64,000 nt of DNA from Lentibacter algarum (lineage in GTDB: Bacteria > Pseudomonadota > Alphaproteobacteria > Rhodobacterales > Rhodobacteraceae), in NCBI RefSeq assembly GCF_018860975.1, contig NZ_JAHKQI010000008.1:373746-437745 (forward strand), read 5' to 3'. The translations under genes and the position numbers were made by a program. This document shows, piece by piece, positions 7,787 to 18,838 of the stretch (position 1 is its first letter; every line of letters begins with the position of its first letter). A model generated the notes under the pieces. The model ran no database searches, was not told the origin of the DNA, and saw only the letters and a program-made list of their open reading frames with translations.

Positions 7787-10700
7787 TTTTCGCTGCTGCC
7801 TTCCTTTGGGCTTTCTTTTCTTCAGAGACCTTAACAGCCAGATCACGGGCGATGGCGAAGGCGCCTCTGATTTTGTCATTGTCTTTTTTCCAGTCGCGCC
7901 TGACCACAATCTTGTTGTCTTTGACCTTGGCCAGCCCGCGCTGATCGCGGATGAACTCGACAAGCCCCGCAGGCGAAGCGAATTTGTTATTGTGGAACTG
8001 CACAGTTGCGCCTTTTGGCCCGCCATCGAGCTTGGCGATACCGGCTTTTTTGCACATGGCTTTGATGCGCACAACGAGCATCAGCGTGTTGACCTCGCGT
8101 GGCAAGCTGCCGAAGCGGTCGATCAGTTCGGCGGCGAAGCCTTCGAGCTCGACTTTGCTGTGCAAGCCACTGAGACGGCGATACAATCCGAGGCGAACGT
8201 CAAGGTCTGGCACGAAGCTGTCAGGGATAAGCACCGGCACACCGAGGTTGATTTGTGGTGACCATTCGCCCTCGTCTATGATGCCTTCGAGTTGCCCTGA
8301 CCTGATCTTGGCGATCGCTTCTTCCAGCATGGATTGGTAAAGCTCGTAGCCGACATCACGCATCTGGCCGGATTGCTCCTCGCCGAGCAAATTACCCGCG
8401 CCGCGAATGTCGAGATCCTGGCTGGCGAGGGTGAAGCCGGCGCCGAGTGTGTCGAGCGATCCGAGCACCCGCAGGCGCTTTTCGGCTGTTGCGGTGAGCG
8501 GCTTGCGCGGCTTGGTTGTCAGGTAGGCATATGCGCGGGTTTTGGAGCGGCCAACGCGACCCCTAATCTGGTAGAGCTGTGCGAGGCCAAACATATCGGC
8601 GCGGTGCACGATCATAGTGTTGGCGGTCGGAATATCGAGGCCGCTTTCGACGATTGTTGTCGCCAAAAGCACGTCATATTTGCCATCGTAAAAGGCGTTC
8701 ATGCGGTCATCAAGCTCGCCTGCTGCGAGTTGGCCGTGGGCAACCATATAGGAAATTTCCGGCACATGATCTTTGAGGAAAGCCTCGATTTCGTGCAGAT
8801 CGGAGATGCGTGGAACAACATAAAAGCTCTGCCCGCCGCGGTAGTGTTCGCGCAGCAGAGCCTCGCGGATTGTCACGCCGTCAAACTCGCTGACGTAAGT
8901 TCTGATCGCGAGACGATCAACCGGCGGCGTGCCGATAATGCTGAGGTCACGCACACCCGAGAGGCTGAGTTGCAGCGTGCGGGGGATCGGCGTTGCGGTG
9001 AGTGTGAGCACGTGAACATCCGAGCGCAGCTGTTTGAGGCGCTCTTTGTGCGTCACGCCAAAGTGCTGTTCTTCATCAATCACCAGCAGGCCTAAGTCTT
9101 TGAAACGAATATCTTTTGCCAGCAGCGCATGCGTGCCAATAACGATATCAACGGTGCCGTTTTTCAGGCCTTCACGGGTGAGCTTGGCATCTTTCGCCGA
9201 GACAAACCGCGAGAGCTGCCGCACCTGCATCGGGAAGCCACGGAAGCGCTCGGAGAAGCTTTTGTAGTGCTGGCGGGCGAGCAGAGTTGTCGGAGCAATC
9301 ACGGCCACCTGCGCGCCTTGCATTGCGGCGACAAAAGCGGCGCGCATCGCCACTTCGGTTTTGCCAAAGCCGACATCACCGCAGATGAGCCTGTCCATAG
9401 GCTGGCCTGAGCCGAGGTCGGTGATCACATCCTCGATGGCGCCGAGCTGGTCGTCGGTTTCTTGATAGGGAAAGCGCGCGGCGAACTCTTCCCAAGCATG
9501 GGCTTCGGCTTCCATGATCGGGGCACGGCGTAGGGCGCGCTCGGCGGCGACACGAATGAGCTTGTCGGCCATCTCGCGGATGCGCTGTTTGAGCTTGGCT
9601 TTCTTGGCCTGCCACGCGCCGCCCCCGAGACGGTCAAGCAGCCCCTCCTCATGCCCATACCTGCTGAGGAGCTCAATGTTTTCAACAGGTTGATAGAGCG
9701 TGCTGTTGTCAGCATACTCAAGCTTGAGGCACTCATGCGCGGCCCCTGCAGCAGTGACAACTTCAAGCCCCAGATAGCGGCCAATGCCGTGATCGACATG
9801 CACGATCAAGTCACCCGGTGTGAGGCTTTGGGCTTCGGTCAGGAAGTTCTCGGCACGGCGCTTCTTGCGTGGCTGGCGTATCAGCCTGTCGCCCAGCACA
9901 TCCTGTTCGGCAATGACACTGAGGCCGGGTGAGTCAAAGCCCTGTTCAAGTGGCCATACAGCGAAATGCAATCCGCGCTTGCCGATGCGGTCGGCTGTTT
10001 TGACGGTCACCGCGCCTTTGAGGCCCTCGTCTTCAAGCAAGCCTTCTATGCGTTCGCGCGCGCCCTCGGAGTAAGAGGCGACAAGCACGGGGTTATCGGC
10101 AGATTTGGCCTGTATATGATCTTTCAAGACGCTGAAAAGGTTTACATTTTCTAGCTGACGTTCAGGCGCAAAATTGCGGCTGATACGCCCGCCTGCGTCG
10201 ATCACGTTCGGCCCTGTCGGCAAGGGTAAGGTGTTGAATTGGAGCGCGCGCAAGGGCTTGATCGCTGTGTTCCACGCGGCATCATCCATGTAGAGCTGTG
10301 CTGCGGGCACGGGTTTGTAAACCGAGCTCATCTGTGCCTTTTGGGACATGGCCAAGCGTCGCGTTTCGTATTGGTCTTCGACACTGTCCCACCGCGCGAG
10401 GCGCTTGGCGGTGACGCCTTCATCAAAACTGAGCGATGCGCTGCCGAGATAGTCAAACAGCGTTTCGAGTTTGTCGTGAAAGAACGGCAACCAATGCTCA
10501 ACGCCTTGATGCTTGCGGCCCGCTGACACGGCTTCATAAAGCGGATCATCACTGCCCGCAGCGCCGAACTCGAGGCGGTAGTTTTGCCGAAAACGGGTGA
10601 TCGCGGCCTCATCAAGGATCACCTCGGACACAGGTGATAGCTCGACCAGATCAAGCTGCTTGGTGGTGCGTTGCGTTGCCGGATCAAAGTGACGCGCGCC

Positions 10701-11261
10701 GTCCAGGATATCACCGAAGAAATCAAGCCGCACAGGCCCGCCGTCACCCGACGAAAGACTGGGCGGGAAAATGTCGATGATACCGCCGCGCACGGCGTAG
10801 TCGCCCGGCTCGGTGACTGTCGGGCTTTGCACAAAGCCCATACGCACGAGAAATGCGCGCAACGCGGCCTCATCTACCCGCTCGCCAACCCGCGCGGTAA
10901 AAGCCGCCTCACGCAATACCGAACGCGCCGGCACATATTGCGTCGCGGCAGAGAGCGTCGTTAGCAGCACAAACTTGGTTGGCATATTCTGCGAGAGTGT
11001 CGCCAATGTCGCCATGCGCGCGGCAGAAATGTCAGCATTGGGCGAGACACGGTCATATGGCAAGCAGTCCCATCCGGGGAACTCGAACACCGGCACATCG
11101 GGCCTGAAAAACCGCAGGCAAGCCGCCATCGCCGCCATGCGCTTGTCGTCGCGCGCGATGTGACAGACTGCGCCCGCTTTGTCGGCCTCTTGCAAAACCA
11201 ACTGTGCATCAAAGCCTTCGGGCGCGCCGCTGACGGTGATATGATCTGGCACAGTGCTCAC
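7779..11261 (-). CDS. mfd: Transcription-repair coupling factor Mfd
   Basis: A 1160-residue ATP-dependent translocase that removes RNA polymerase stalled at lesions and recruits UvrA. The order is normal: UvrB-like damage-recognition module (residues 1 to about 350), RNA polymerase interaction domain ([20 protein letters not shown], about 483-502), RecG-like helicase domains with Walker A GDVGFGKT (628-635), DEEQ box (729-732) and TATPIPRTL, then the C-terminal TRCF domain. Nothing is missing. The downstream acetyltransferase overlaps by 8 bases. A small membrane-protein gene ends 3 bases upstream of the start, so the three genes probably form one leftward unit. Confidence 0.97.
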   Translation of the reverse strand: MSTVPDHITVSGAPEGFDAQLVLQEADKAGAVCHIARDDKRMAAMAACLRFFRPDVPVFEFPGWDCLPYDRVSPNADISAARMATLATLSQNMPTKFVLLTTLSAATQYVPARSVLREAAFTARVGERVDEAALRAFLVRMGFVQSPTVTEPGDYAVRGGIIDIFPPSLSSGDGGPVRLDFFGDILDGARHFDPATQRTTKQLDLVELSPVSEVILDEAAITRFRQNYRLEFGAAGSDDPLYEAVSAGRKHQGVEHWLPFFHDKLETLFDYLGSASLSFDEGVTAKRLARWDSVEDQYETRRLAMSQKAQMSSVYKPVPAAQLYMDDAAWNTAIKPLRALQFNTLPLPTGPNVIDAGGRISRNFAPERQLENVNLFSVLKDHIQAKSADNPVLVASYSEGARERIEGLLEDEGLKGAVTVKTADRIGKRGLHFAVWPLEQGFDSPGLSVIAEQDVLGDRLIRQPRKKRRAENFLTEAQSLTPGDLIVHVDHGIGRYLGLEVVTAAGAAHECLKLEYADNSTLYQPVENIELLSRYGHEEGLLDRLGGGAWQAKKAKLKQRIREMADKLIRVAAERALRRAPIMEAEAHAWEEFAARFPYQETDDQLGAIEDVITDLGSGQPMDRLICGDVGFGKTEVAMRAAFVAAMQGAQVAVIAPTTLLARQHYKSFSERFRGFPMQVRQLSRFVSAKDAKLTREGLKNGTVDIVIGTHALLAKDIRFKDLGLLVIDEEQHFGVTHKERLKQLRSDVHVLTLTATPIPRTLQLSLSGVRDLSIIGTPPVDRLAIRTYVSEFDGVTIREALLREHYRGGQSFYVVPRISDLHEIEAFLKDHVPEISYMVAHGQLAAGELDDRMNAFYDGKYDVLLATTIVESGLDIPTANTMIVHRADMFGLAQLYQIRGRVGRSKTRAYAYLTTKPRKPLTATAEKRLRVLGSLDTLGAGFTLASQDLDIRGAGNLLGEEQSGQMRDVGYELYQSMLEEAIAKIRSGQLEGIIDEGEWSPQINLGVPVLIPDSFVPDLDVRLGLYRRLSGLHSKVELEGFAAELIDRFGSLPREVNTLMLVVRIKAMCKKAGIAKLDGGPKGATVQFHNNKFASPAGLVEFIRDQRGLAKVKDNKIVVRRDWKKDNDKIRGAFAIARDLAVKVSEEKKAQRKAAAKNA

Positions 11262-11264
11262 GAC

Positions 11265-11789
11265 CTAGCCAAGCGGGCCATAAGACAGGTTTTGATACAT
11301 GCCCCAAAGAGCTGTAACGAAGATTGAGACCATGCCGATCACCTGTGTGATCAAACGCTGCCGCATGAGCAATTTGGCGAGGCGAGCGCCCGTGGCTTGT
11401 TCTTCATCGATCAACCGCGCGGTCGAGATCGAAAACATGCCGATGATCGCCATCGGGAAGGCCAGCAAGAACAACGCCTGCGCGAACTCGTATTGGTAAA
11501 CAAAGCCGAGCAACAGCAGCATGGTGAGGAAAAAGCAGGAAAATCCGAGCACCCATAACCCCGAAACATTGGCGATATGCAAAAGCCGGTTGGTGTTGAT
11601 ACGGGTGATGGCGACAAGGTCATGCTCGAACTGCTCACCGTCGCGTTGCGCCCGCAAGACCATATCCCAAGGTACGCCGAGCACCCAATGCGATGTTGTT
11701 GACCACATCACCGCCAGCGCGATCCAGAACCAAAGGTTTGAAAAGCTGCGCATGTCGATGAGTTCAAAAACGGTGGTATACCAGTCCAA
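11265..11789 (-). CDS. Conserved four-helix membrane protein upstream of mfd
   Basis: A 174-residue integral membrane protein. Hydrophobic segments lie at about residues 20-38, 70-97, 100-120 and 145-165. It starts MDWYTTVFELIDMRSFSNLW, and a polar stretch with Arg, Gln and Glu separates helices 1 and 2. Rhodobacteraceae homologues next to mfd have, as I recall, been labelled 'component of SufBCD complex'. Nothing in this sequence supports an iron-sulphur role, so I treat the function as unknown. It ends 3 bases before mfd and is divergent from hemB. Confidence 0.7.
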   Translation of the reverse strand: MDWYTTVFELIDMRSFSNLWFWIALAVMWSTTSHWVLGVPWDMVLRAQRDGEQFEHDLVAITRINTNRLLHIANVSGLWVLGFSCFFLTMLLLLGFVYQYEFAQALFLLAFPMAIIGMFSISTARLIDEEQATGARLAKLLMRQRLITQVIGMVSIFVTALWGMYQNLSYGPLG

Positions 11790-11889
11790 GATCGGCTTCC
11801 TTATACGTGTCGCTCCCTCTTAGAGGGTGCTTGCGGCAATTCCTACCCTTGAGGCGCAGGGATTTCCATGCAAGATTTTGGCTAAATAG

Positions 11890-12900
<1,011 letters not shown>

Positions 12901-12940
12901 AATACTATCCTCAATGGGTGTTGGTGCATAGTTCGCTCAA

Positions 12941-13013
12941 CTGTCGCGCAGGATTTGCAAGTTTTCGCCTAGGTTTAACTCGTAGGCGAACTCCCTGCGT
13001 GACAGCTTGCAAA
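12941..13013. other. Intergenic inverted repeats able to form a pseudoknot or alternative hairpins
   Basis: Three complementary arm pairs occupy this gap. A: 12941-12952 with 12994-13005 (12 pairs, one G-T). B: TTCGCCTA 12964-12971 with TAGGCGAA 12983-12990, nested inside A. C: TTTGCAAG 12954-12961 with CTTGCAAA 13006-13013, which crosses A. A and C can only coexist as a pseudoknot; otherwise they are alternatives. The element lies after hemB and 67 bases before the YSC84 gene. Role unknown. Confidence 0.55.
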
Positions 13014-13079
13014 AAATGTGCTTATACTGATTGAAAGTCGGGAAACACCGGCACAATCAGGCATATCGGCAGTGACATC

Positions 13080-13640
13080 ATGAACAAACTTTCTCGCAGA
13101 ACATTTGCGTTTGGCGCAATGGCATCAGGCGGCCTTCTTGCAGGCTGCGCAAACGGCGTTGGCTCGAACGGCGCAGCAAAGATCGACGCGCGCGTTGATC
13201 AAACTCTTAATCACCTTTACTCGACCTACCCCTCGACACGCGACCTGGCCGGCAAGTCTGTCGGCATGCTGGTCATGCCTTTGATCACCGAGGCCGGCTT
13301 TGGCTTTGGCGGCGGTTACGGGCGCGGCGCATTGCGGGTTGATGGCGCCTCGGTCGACTATTACTCGGCGACCAAGGGCAGCTTTGGTTTGCAGGTTGGC
13401 GCACAGCAATATGCGCATGTCTTGTTCTTTATGACCCAAGACGCCCTGCTCAACTACCGCCGCTCTTCCGGCTGGGCGGCAGGTGCCGACGTTGAGTATG
13501 TGTTCAAAGACAAAGGTGAAAACCTGCGCGCGGAAACAACGACTTCGGTCGCGCCGGTTCTGGCGGTTATTTTCGGACAAGCCGGCTTGCATGTCGGTGC
13601 GACACTTGAAGGCGTGAAATACTCGCGCATCATTCCTTAA
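13080..13640 (+). CDS. YSC84/SYLF-domain lipoprotein
   Basis: A 186-residue exported protein. The signal peptide starts MNKLSRRTFAFGAMASG and ends in the lipobox LLAGC, so the mature protein is probably lipid-anchored at Cys22 or so. SRRTF resembles a twin-arginine motif. The body matches the YSC84/SYLF family: KSVGMLVMPLITEAGFGFGGGYGRG, then a glycine/aromatic pattern and a C-terminal GATLEGVKYS. In eukaryotes this domain binds phosphoinositides; the bacterial role is not established. A strong terminator follows. The 179-base leader contains the structured element described separately. Confidence 0.85.
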   Translation: MNKLSRRTFAFGAMASGGLLAGCANGVGSNGAAKIDARVDQTLNHLYSTYPSTRDLAGKSVGMLVMPLITEAGFGFGGGYGRGALRVDGASVDYYSATKGSFGLQVGAQQYAHVLFFMTQDALLNYRRSSGWAAGADVEYVFKDKGENLRAETTTSVAPVLAVIFGQAGLHVGATLEGVKYSRIIP

Positions 13641-13693
13641 GACGACAGCGAACACTCCGGCCTTTGGGCTCTCCCTCCTGAAGGCTTTCGTCT

Positions 13694-13724
13694 CCCTCCC
13701 CAGTTCATCGGGGGGGGCTTTTTC
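13694..13724 (+). terminator. Rho-independent terminator after the YSC84 gene
   Basis: A C-rich arm (CCCTCCCC, 13694-13701), an 8-base loop and a G-rich arm (13710-13717) are followed by CTTTTTC. It separates the lipoprotein gene from gyrA. Confidence 0.75.
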
Positions 13725-13819
13725 TGTGTCAAAAGGGAATGCGGCATTGCGCCTCTTCACCCCTCTCTGGTATAAGATTTACAACCAAATGTAGCCCTTC
13801 AGAGAGAGCGGTAATCAAC

Positions 13820-16579
13820 GTGAGCGACACGCCAGAAACCCCTGAAAACGAAGACGAAAACCCGAGGCCTAAGGCTGTCTATGATGGCCCTGTGATCTCG
13901 ATCGTTGACGAGATGAAAAGCTCGTATCTCGATTATGCGATGAGTGTGATCGTCAGCCGCGCGATTCCTGACCTCAGAGATGGGCTAAAACCGGTTCACA
14001 GGCGCATTCTTTATGCGATGCACGAGACCAACAACACCCACGACAAGAGCTATCGCAAATCGGCCCGTCCGGTTGGCGATGTGATGGGTAAATACCACCC
14101 GCATGGCGATAGCGCGATCTATGATGCGCTGGTGCGGATGGCGCAGGATTTCTCGATGTCGCTGCCGCTACTTGACGGGCAAGGCAACTTTGGCTCGATG
14201 GACGGCGATAACGCTGCTGCGATGCGCTATACCGAAGTGCGCATGGACAAGCCGGCCGCCTATGTTCTGGCCGATATCGACAAAGACACTGTTGATTTTC
14301 AGGACAACTACGACGGCAAAGACCGTGAGCCGTCTGTGCTCCCTTCCCGCTTTCCTAACATGCTGGTTAACGGCGCTGGCGGCATTGCTGTCGGTATGGC
14401 GACCAACATTCCGCCGCATAACCTAGGTGAAGTGATTGATGCTTGCCTTGCTTTGATCGACAGCCCGGATCTCAGTTCCGAAGAGCTGATCGAGTATGTC
14501 CCCGGCCCTGATTTCCCGACGGGCGGCATCATGCTTGGCCGCACGGGCGCGCGTAAGGCTTATCTTGAGGGGCGCGGCAGTGTCATCATCCGCTCTAAAA
14601 CCCGCGTAGAAGAGATCAGAAAAGACCGCTTCGCTATTGTCATCGACGAGATCCCCTATCAGGTCAACAAGGCCAGCATGATCGAGAAGATCGCTGAAGC
14701 TGCGCGCGACAAGAAGATCGAAGGCATCAGCCACGTTCAAGATGAGTCTGATCGCAACGGTGTGCGCGTGGTTGTCGAACTCAAGCGTGACGCGACTGCC
14801 GAGGTTGTGCTCAACCAGCTGTTCCGCTTCACCCCGATGCAAACCTATTTTGGCTGCAACATGCTGGCGCTCAACGGTGGCCGCCCCGAAACCCTTACGT
14901 TGCGCCGCTTTTTGACCTCCTTCATTGATTTTCGCGAAGATGTTGTTGCCCGTCGCACGGCGTTTGAACTGCGCAAAGCGCGTGAACGCAGCCATATCTT
15001 GTGTGGCTTGGCCGTGGCTGTCAGCAATGTTGACGAAGTCGTTGCCACGATCCGCGCCTCGGCAGATGCCGCAGAAGCGCGGCTAAAACTTATGGAGCGC
15101 CGCTGGCCTGCGGGCGAGATCATCCCTTACCTCAAGTTGATTGATGATCCGCTGCACCCTGTGAACGACGACGGCACCTACAACCTGTCCGAAATTCAGG
15201 CCCGTGCCATTCTTGAGTTGCGCTTGCAGCGCCTCACACAGATTGGTGTGAAGGAAGTGACTGACGAACTCGAAGAGCTTGCTGGCAAGATCAAGGAATA
15301 CCTCGAAATTCTCGGATCACGTGAGCGTATCATGGGCATTATCGCCGCCGAGTTGAGCGAAGTGCGTGAGCTCTTTGCTGTGCCACGTCGCACCGAGATC
15401 GTTGATTGGTCGGGCGACATGGACGACGAAGACCTGATCGAACGCGAGGACATGGTCGTGACCGTGACATCAGGCGGCTACATCAAGCGCACGCCTTTGG
15501 CTGATTTCCGCGCTCAAAAGCGTGGTGGCAAAGGTGTGTCTGGTATGCAGACCAAAGAGGAAGACGTGATCACCACGCTCTTTGTTGCCAACACTCACAC
15601 ACAGCTCTTGTTCTTCACCACCGAGGGCATGGTCTACAAGCTCAAGACATGGCGCTTGCCGCAGGGCTCTCGCACAAGCAAGGGTAAGGCGATCGTCAAT
15701 ATCCTGCCGATCCCGACAGGTGTTTCTGTTGCCGCGATCTTGCCGATTGACCGTGACGAAAAGGAATGGAGCGAGCTGCAAATCATGTTCGCCACTTCCG
15801 CTGGCGATGTGCGCCAGAACCGTTTGAGTGACTTCACCAACGTGATGCGCAACGGCAAAATCGCGATGAAACTGCCGGAAGACGGCTCTGTGAGCCTCGT
15901 GAATGCGCGTATCTGTTCTGATCAAGACGATGTGATGCTTGTCACCAACATGGGCCGCGCCATCCGCTTTTCTACAACGGACGTTCGCGTATTCAACTCG
16001 CGCAACTCGACAGGCGTGCGTGGTGTTCGGCTGAAAGACGGGCAATCTGTTGTCTCTATGTCAGTGATCCGCCACTTTGACGCCACTGCAGACGAACGCG
16101 CCGCTTACCTCAAGATGCGCCGTGCTATGGCCGGTTTGGCGGATGACGCCGAACTTGATACATCCGACGACGAAGGCGATGCAAACTTCAGCATCTCGCA
16201 AGAACGCTACGCAGAAATGTCGGCAGTCGAAAACCTCATCCTGACACTGACAGCTGGCGGCGCGGGCAAGCTTAGCTCAAGTCACGACTACCCCGTTCGC
16301 GGGCGTGGCGGTATGGGTGTCACCGCGATGGACAAAGCCATGCGCGGTGGTGACATCGTCGCCTGCTTCCCCGTCGAGATGGAAGATCAGATCATGCTGG
16401 CGACTTCCAAAGGCCAGAGCATCCGCGTTCCGGTTGAAGGGATATCCTTCCGCTCACGCAGCGCTGGCGGTGTGAAGGTGTTTGACACAGGCAAAAACGA
16501 GGAAGTTGTCTCGGTGGCCTGGATCGCAGATCAGGGCGAGGATGATGAAGAGGCCGAAGGCGAGAACGGCGAAGCATAA
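13820..16579 (+). CDS. gyrA: DNA gyrase subunit A
   Basis: A 919-residue type II topoisomerase subunit that cuts and rejoins DNA and, with GyrB, adds negative supercoils. The catalytic tyrosine is Tyr137 in [10 protein letters not shown]. The quinolone region [17 protein letters not shown] has Ser98 and Asp102 at the positions of E. coli Ser83 and Asp87, the sensitive residues. The GyrA box QKRGGKG is present in the C-terminal pinwheel. An insert of about 40 residues rich in Asp/Glu (near residues 770-815, around [13 protein letters not shown]) interrupts the pinwheel, and the tail is acidic. I chose GTG 13820 since the open frame before it has no family similarity. Confidence 0.96.
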   Translation: MSDTPETPENEDENPRPKAVYDGPVISIVDEMKSSYLDYAMSVIVSRAIPDLRDGLKPVHRRILYAMHETNNTHDKSYRKSARPVGDVMGKYHPHGDSAIYDALVRMAQDFSMSLPLLDGQGNFGSMDGDNAAAMRYTEVRMDKPAAYVLADIDKDTVDFQDNYDGKDREPSVLPSRFPNMLVNGAGGIAVGMATNIPPHNLGEVIDACLALIDSPDLSSEELIEYVPGPDFPTGGIMLGRTGARKAYLEGRGSVIIRSKTRVEEIRKDRFAIVIDEIPYQVNKASMIEKIAEAARDKKIEGISHVQDESDRNGVRVVVELKRDATAEVVLNQLFRFTPMQTYFGCNMLALNGGRPETLTLRRFLTSFIDFREDVVARRTAFELRKARERSHILCGLAVAVSNVDEVVATIRASADAAEARLKLMERRWPAGEIIPYLKLIDDPLHPVNDDGTYNLSEIQARAILELRLQRLTQIGVKEVTDELEELAGKIKEYLEILGSRERIMGIIAAELSEVRELFAVPRRTEIVDWSGDMDDEDLIEREDMVVTVTSGGYIKRTPLADFRAQKRGGKGVSGMQTKEEDVITTLFVANTHTQLLFFTTEGMVYKLKTWRLPQGSRTSKGKAIVNILPIPTGVSVAAILPIDRDEKEWSELQIMFATSAGDVRQNRLSDFTNVMRNGKIAMKLPEDGSVSLVNARICSDQDDVMLVTNMGRAIRFSTTDVRVFNSRNSTGVRGVRLKDGQSVVSMSVIRHFDATADERAAYLKMRRAMAGLADDAELDTSDDEGDANFSISQERYAEMSAVENLILTLTAGGAGKLSSSHDYPVRGRGGMGVTAMDKAMRGGDIVACFPVEMEDQIMLATSKGQSIRVPVEGISFRSRSAGGVKVFDTGKNEEVVSVAWIADQGEDDEEAEGENGEA

Positions 16580-16741
16580 TCAACAGCAAACTGGCGGCGG
16601 GGTTGCTCATTGCGCACCGCCGCCGCATAAACGCTTGAGTTGAGAGAAATACGCAAGTTTACAGTTGAAATGGTTTAATTCTCGCAAGTTTTTATCTATT
16701 CTTATCATAACAATAAGCCACAAATGTCTTGGGGGGATATC

Positions 16742-17320
16742 ATGCGCTTACTTTTCATTGTTGTCATATTGGGTTGTCTGGGTGTCGGGGCGTTTTTTGC
16801 CAATATGCACTGGCAGGAAAACGAGAGTATCAATCGGCAGAACAAGCGCGTTGCGGTTATGAACCGGATGATCGACACGTTAAATGAAGCCACGGCGCAC
16901 AGCGAAGGCTGTCTGGAGACATACAACAAGTGGCTTCAGTATTTGTCGGACAATGAGAGTGAGAGCAAAATCAAGGCCCTCGCCTTTTTCGGCAAAGCGT
17001 GCCCTGACGGCGCGCGCGGGTATTATGCCAAGGCTGAAGACGTTGTGAAACACTCGGAGTCAACGCCAGACACCGCTGCCAAAGCCGAGTTTTTTGCTGC
17101 GTCACTCGAGGTTATGCGTCTGCAAAGCAAACGCGGCGACGACTTTGACGCAATCAACACAGTGCTGGAAGCCGCCACGGAGCAGAATAACGCTGGTGTA
17201 TTTTCCGGGGCTGTTGCAGCGCAAATTACCCGACATTACAACCGGCAAGCCGACGCCATCAGCGCTGCCGAAGCGGCATTGGAAACAGCGCGCGCGGCTT
17301 ACTATTCCGACGACGGTTAA
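16742..17320 (+). CDS. Unknown membrane-anchored protein
   Basis: A 192-residue protein I do not recognise. Residues 3-22 (LLFIVVILGCLGVGAFFANM) form one hydrophobic segment that acts as anchor or signal. The rest is helical and polar, with repeats of Ala-rich helices (AAKAEFFAASLEVMRL, AISAAEAALETARAA) that suggest a TPR-like or coiled fold in the periplasm. Start at 16742 because GGGGGG lies a few bases upstream; ATG 16724 would place that G run inside the gene. It lies after gyrA with a separate leader and ends at a bidirectional terminator. Confidence 0.65.
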   Translation: MRLLFIVVILGCLGVGAFFANMHWQENESINRQNKRVAVMNRMIDTLNEATAHSEGCLETYNKWLQYLSDNESESKIKALAFFGKACPDGARGYYAKAEDVVKHSESTPDTAAKAEFFAASLEVMRLQSKRGDDFDAINTVLEAATEQNNAGVFSGAVAAQITRHYNRQADAISAAEAALETARAAYYSDDG

Positions 17321-17324
17321 GCTT

Positions 17325-17374
17325 TAAGCGCTTCGAGATTAAGTTGAGTCACAACTTTGGTCTCAAGCGCTTTA
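17325..17374. terminator. Bidirectional terminator between convergent genes
   Basis: TTAAGCGCTTCGAGA (17324-17338) pairs with TCTCAAGCGCTTTA (17361-17374) with one bulge. The flanking T and A runs allow use from both sides. The right arm includes the stop codon of the M32 carboxypeptidase gene. Confidence 0.6.
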
Positions 17375-18838
17375 GAACGCGCCGAACTTCCCTTCGAGGT
17401 AGCTGAGCAATGGGGCTTCACTTGGTGCTTGCCCTGTTGCTTTCTCTATCAGATCGCGTGGCTTCAAAAGGCCGCCGTATTGTTGCACATTCTCGCGTAG
17501 CCATGTCGTCGCTTCCTCGGTGTCACCCATCGCCAGATCAAGATCAAGATCAGGAAGCGCCGCGCGCATGGCGGTGTTCAGGCAGCCCGCGTAAACGTTT
17601 CCAAGACTATATGTCGGGAAGTAGCCCCAGAGCCCGCAAGACCAGTGAACATCTTGCAGCAATCCGTTTGAGGGCTTGTCAACGGCATAGCCGAAGTCGG
17701 CCTCAAAACGGGTGTTCCAAGCTTCCTCAAGGTCACGCGCCTCAAGTTTGCCCATGATCACGTCGCGCTCGAGATCAAAACGCAGCATGATGTGCAGGTT
17801 GTATTGCACCTCGTCGGCTTCGGTGCGGATGTAGCCTTTGTTCAGCCGGTTGACCGTGCGATAAAATGTGTCGGCGTCGGCAACGCCAAAATCGCCGAAC
17901 ACGTCGCTCATTTCGTCAAACAGATAGCCGGTGAAGGCGCGCGAGCGGCCGATCTGGTTTTCATAAATCCTGCTCTGGCTTTCGTGCACGCCAAGCGAGA
18001 CACCCTGCCCCAGTGGCGTCAGCAAGTGCTGCTTATCAATGCCCTGCTCATAGCAGGCATGGCCGACCTCGTGGATGGTTGAGTAAATGCAGTTGAACGG
18101 ATCGCGTGCGCTGGTTCGGGTGGTGATGCGCACATCAAGCCCGCTGCCAGACGAGAAAGGATGCACGGCCTTATCAAGCCGACCACAGCGCATGTCATAG
18201 CCAAAGCCCTTTGCGAGTTTGCGTGACAGGCGCATCTGCTTTTGCTCGTCAAACGCGTGATCAAGCGCGTCAGGCTGCGAGCCGCCCATAACCTTGTCGC
18301 GCAGCGCTACCAGCCTTGGGCGCATGGCGTCAAAAATCGCGGCAACTTCCTCGCCGCTGGTGTGTGGCTCATAGTCATCCAGCAAAGCATCATAGGGGTT
18401 TGCGCCGTTGGCCAGCGCCGCCGCCTCCTCGCGTTTGAGCGCTATGATTTCTTCAACGACGGGCACAAATGCTGCCACATCTTCGTCTTCACGCGCTGCC
18501 GCCCATTTGCGCTGCGCCGATGAGGCAGCCGAGGACAGCTTCTTTGCCAGATCGGCAGGCACCTTGGCATTGCGCTCAAACGAACGGCGTATCTTGCGCA
18601 CATTGGCGGCAGCGACGTCATCAAGCTTGGCCTCATCAAGAGCGCCAAGCCAGTCACCGATCCGCGCATCTGTGCTGCGGGCATGCAAAACACTCGACAT
18701 CGCTGCGAACTCTTCAGCGCGTTGTGGTGCTGCACCATCAGGCATCATGGTTTCCTGATCCCATCCCAAGCGGCCGGCCACCTGCGACAGAGCCTCGGTT
18801 TCGCGCTGAAACGCGAGCAGATCATCATATGCAGTCAT
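17372..18838 (-). CDS. M32 family metallocarboxypeptidase (Taq carboxypeptidase type)
   Basis: A 488-residue zinc carboxypeptidase, the usual length for the family. The zinc motif is HEVGH (256-260) in YSTIHEVGHACYEQGI. Other conserved segments are GWDQETMMPDGAAPQRAEE at the N-terminus and HPFSSG. It removes C-terminal residues from peptides and has broad specificity; it has no signal peptide, so it acts in the cytosol. The start codon shares its last base with the first base of the ctaA stop, so it is translationally coupled behind heme A synthase. A longer open frame upstream lies inside ctaA. Confidence 0.94.
   Translation of the reverse strand: MTAYDDLLAFQRETEALSQVAGRLGWDQETMMPDGAAPQRAEEFAAMSSVLHARSTDARIGDWLGALDEAKLDDVAAANVRKIRRSFERNAKVPADLAKKLSSAASSAQRKWAAAREDEDVAAFVPVVEEIIALKREEAAALANGANPYDALLDDYEPHTSGEEVAAIFDAMRPRLVALRDKVMGGSQPDALDHAFDEQKQMRLSRKLAKGFGYDMRCGRLDKAVHPFSSGSGLDVRITTRTSARDPFNCIYSTIHEVGHACYEQGIDKQHLLTPLGQGVSLGVHESQSRIYENQIGRSRAFTGYLFDEMSDVFGDFGVADADTFYRTVNRLNKGYIRTEADEVQYNLHIMLRFDLERDVIMGKLEARDLEEAWNTRFEADFGYAVDKPSNGLLQDVHWSCGLWGYFPTYSLGNVYAGCLNTAMRAALPDLDLDLAMGDTEEATTWLRENVQQYGGLLKPRDLIEKATGQAPSEAPLLSYLEGKFGAF

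Noticed and set aside
8334-9095. Open frame of 253 codons on the plus strand
   Set aside because: Antisense to mfd, in which all motifs are intact.
16590-16630. GGCGGCGG/CCGCCGCC hairpin after gyrA as a terminator
   Set aside because: The loop is long and no T tract follows, so it is not strong enough to report as a terminator.
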